Shown: one piece after another, positions 62,233 to 64,000 of the stretch | How the letters are laid out: each line of letters opens with the position of its first letter | How positions within the stretch are numbered: position 1 is the stretch's first letter | Origin: Caulobacteraceae bacterium | Lineage (GTDB): Bacteria > Pseudomonadota > Alphaproteobacteria > Caulobacterales > Caulobacteraceae | DNA: 64,000 nt | Reading direction: 5' to 3' | NCBI GenBank assembly: GCA_947475465.1 | Contig: CANJLK010000006.1 | Location: 45,344-109,343 of the forward strand | Translations under genes and position numbers: made by a program | Notes under the pieces: model-generated | What the model was told of the DNA's origin: nothing | Databases searched by the model: none | The model's input: the letters and a program-made list of their open reading frames with translations, nothing else

Positions 62233-63115
62233 CGATACGTCCTCTCATCATCTGCAGGATGGCGGAGAAGTCCTTGCCGCCGCCGCCCATGCGGTCGAAC
62301 AGCGCATAGAGGCCTTCCGCGCTGGCGCCTAGCGGCGCAGCGGCGCCGGACTTGGCGGCGGCCTCCTGGGCCAGCTTGAGGTCCTTCAGCATCAGGGCGG
62401 TGGCGAAGCCGCCTTCGTAGCCGCGGTTGGAGGGCGCGGCAGGGACCGGGCCCGGCCAGGGGCAATAGCTGGTCAGGCTCCAGCACTGGCCGGAGGACTG
62501 CGAGGCGATCTCGTGGAACTTCACCGGATCGAGACCGAGCTTTTCAGCGAGCGCAATGGCCTCGCAGACCCCGATCATCGAAATGCCCAGGACCATGTTG
62601 TTGCAGATCTTGGCCGCCTGGCCCGCGCCATGGTCGCCGGCCCGCAGGGTGACCCGCGACATTGGCTTCAGGGCGTCCTCAACCGCGGCGAAATCCGGCT
62701 CTTCGCAGCCCACCATGAAGGCCAGCGTACCGGCATCGGCCGCCGCGGTGCCGCCGGACACCGGTGCGTCGGCGAAGCGGAAACCGGCTGCCTTGGCCTG
62801 GGCCGCCACGACCCGGGCGCTTTCCACGTCGATGGTCGAGCAGTCGATCAGGAGCGCCGTCTTCGGCGCGTTGGGCAGGATCTCGTCGGCATAGACCGCG
62901 CGCACGTGCTGGCCCGCGGGCAGCATGGTGATCACCACCTCGGCGTCCTTCACGGCCTCGGCGATCGAGCCCACGGCCGTGCAGCCGGCGGCCTGCGCCT
63001 TGTCCAGGGCCGGCTTCGAAAGATCGTAGGCCAGGATCTGGCGCTGGGCCTTGGCCTGGTTGGCGGCCATGCCACCGCCCATGTTGCCCAGGCCGATGAA
63101 GGCGATGCGGGTCAT
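62222..63115 (-). CDS. mmsB: 3-hydroxyisobutyrate dehydrogenase
   Basis: The 297-residue enzyme oxidises 3-hydroxyisobutyrate to methylmalonate semialdehyde with NAD+ in valine degradation. It has the N-terminal motif [17 protein letters not shown], the substrate loop [16 protein letters not shown], and the catalytic Lys in [18 protein letters not shown] 63115 overlaps the upstream stop by 4 nt (ATGA) and has GGAG 8 nt upstream, so the longer frame to 63139 is rejected. Confidence 0.93.
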   Translation of the reverse strand: MTRIAFIGLGNMGGGMAANQAKAQRQILAYDLSKPALDKAQAAGCTAVGSIAEAVKDAEVVITMLPAGQHVRAVYADEILPNAPKTALLIDCSTIDVESARVVAAQAKAAGFRFADAPVSGGTAAADAGTLAFMVGCEEPDFAAVEDALKPMSRVTLRAGDHGAGQAAKICNNMVLGISMIGVCEAIALAEKLGLDPVKFHEIASQSSGQCWSLTSYCPWPGPVPAAPSNRGYEGGFATALMLKDLKLAQEAAAKSGAAAPLGASAEGLYALFDRMGGGGKDFSAILQMMRGRIDEL

Positions 63116-64000
63116 TTCAAGGTCTCCAGGGGCGTCCATTCCTCGGCCGGGGGCAGAGGGGCGAAGATGGCGTCGAGCATGGCCTCGGTGACGCCTTCCA
63201 GCGCGGCGGGGCTCCAGCGCGGCGCATTGTCCTTCTCGACGATCACGGCGCGCACGCCTTCGAGGAAGTCCGGCATCTGGACCACCCGGGCGCCGATGCG
63301 AAATTCCATGGCCATGTTGTCGGCGAAACTGGCGGCCTTGGCGCCAAGCTGAAGTTCCCGGAAGGCGACCTTCATGGTCTGCGGCGACTTGGTCTTCAGC
63401 ACCGCCAGCTGCTCGCGGGCCCAGTCGCTGTCGGCGGCCTCCAGGGCGGCGACGATGGCTTCAACGCTGTCGCCGCAGAACAGCCGGGCGATCTCGTCCT
63501 GGTGCGCGGCGATGGGCGGGCGGCCGGCGTCGCCCTCGGCCTCGGTGAGCAGGGTCTCGACAGCGGCGGGATCGGCGACGATCGCGGCCTTCAGCGCCTC
63601 AACACCGGCGCTCTCCACATAGTCGGTGGCCACGCCCACGAGCTCACAATCGGCGGCCTTCAGCCGGGCGCCGGTCAGCGCCAGCCAGATGCCCAGGTGG
63701 TCCGGCATGCGCGACAGGTGCCAGCCGCCGCCGACATCCGGGAAAAGCCCGATGCCGGTTTCCGGCATGGCGAAGGTGGTCCGCTCGGTGGCCACGCGGT
63801 AGCGGCAGGGCTGGGCCAGGCCAACGCCGCCGCCCATGGTCACCCCGTCCATGATCGCCACGGTGGGCTTGGGGTAGGTGAACAGCAGGTGGTTGAGCTG
63901 GTACTCGGTGCGGAAGAATTCACGCGCCGCCGCGCCGTCCCCGGCCCCGCTCTCGGCCAGCATGCGGATGTCGCCGCCGGCGCAGAAGCCGCGCTCGCCG
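63112..64000 (-). CDS. 3-hydroxyisobutyryl-CoA hydrolase (N-terminus outside window)
   Basis: The frame is open to the window edge (GFCAGGDIR precedes the first internal ATG at 63963), so only 295 residues of about 350 are visible. It has the long-form crotonase features of HIBYL-CoA hydrolases: GFCAGGDIR, TVAIMDGVTMGGGVGLA, and FAMPETGIGLFPDVGGG with the catalytic Glu. The C-terminal helical domain ends at LPPAEEW. It releases CoA from 3-hydroxyisobutyryl-CoA, supplying the dehydrogenase gene that overlaps it by 4 nt. Confidence 0.92.
   Translation of the reverse strand, partial: GERGFCAGGDIRMLAESGAGDGAAAREFFRTEYQLNHLLFTYPKPTVAIMDGVTMGGGVGLAQPCRYRVATERTTFAMPETGIGLFPDVGGGWHLSRMPDHLGIWLALTGARLKAADCELVGVATDYVESAGVEALKAAIVADPAAVETLLTEAEGDAGRPPIAAHQDEIARLFCGDSVEAIVAALEAADSDWAREQLAVLKTKSPQTMKVAFRELQLGAKAASFADNMAMEFRIGARVVQMPDFLEGVRAVIVEKDNAPRWSPAALEGVTEAMLDAIFAPLPPAEEWTPLETLK

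Overview
The window is GC-rich, densely coded alphaproteobacterial chromosome. Several features point to Caulobacterales, perhaps Phenylobacterium or Caulobacter: the alphaproteobacterial form of the PEP-CTERM tail (PEPAAW...), a TonB-dependent receptor under a cobalamin riboswitch, a PutA of about 1000 residues, paired P450s and spinster-type MFS carriers. This is an inference from gene content; there is no rRNA or tRNA in the window to settle it. No insertion sequences, phage genes or CRISPR arrays were seen.

Region 1 (1-22044) is dominated by redox proteins. At the left edge is a three-gene module: a flavin reductase fused to two cyclic-nucleotide-binding domains and four [4Fe-4S] clusters, a membrane protein that looks like a cytochrome b, and a decaheme cytochrome c with a cytoplasmic FHA domain. 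After gdhA and an acetolactate-synthase-like/aldehyde dehydrogenase pair comes a CpdA-type phosphodiesterase directly followed by a CHASE2 class III cyclase. A PEP-CTERM protein follows. Then comes a leftward four-gene operon: a five-heme cytochrome, a lipoprotein with two HbpS/GlcG domains, an outer-membrane beta-barrel, and a decaheme cytochrome carrying LVIVD repeats. Together these could move electrons from a cytoplasmic flavin, through the inner membrane and periplasm, to the outer membrane, with cyclic-nucleotide control at the entry point.

Region 2 (22240-33113) is a two-partner secretion locus: TpsB transporter, TpsA-type exoprotein, an exported CHAT-domain protease-like protein and a glycosyltransferase. 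The last three overlap or nearly so. A small secreted protein follows.

Region 3 (33110-48786) is mixed: an alpha/beta hydrolase, PutA, two small unknown proteins, a vitamin B12 uptake operon btuB-btuF-btuC-btuD led by a cobalamin riboswitch, a GMC oxidoreductase, a malonyl-CoA-synthetase-like enzyme, a YihY/BrkB membrane protein and a MATE exporter.

Region 4 (49108-64000) is a catabolic island: two MFS carriers, a VOC protein, an IclR regulator with a clear palindromic operator, then sulfotransferase, SDR, P450 and Gfo/Idh genes. Facing them are a KstD-like flavoprotein, a second P450 and a PhyH-type dioxygenase. It ends with valine/isobutyrate-type beta-oxidation enzymes (crotonase, 3-hydroxyisobutyrate dehydrogenase, 3-hydroxyisobutyryl-CoA hydrolase). 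The substrate cannot be read from the sequence; a steroid- or terpenoid-like compound is a reasonable guess.
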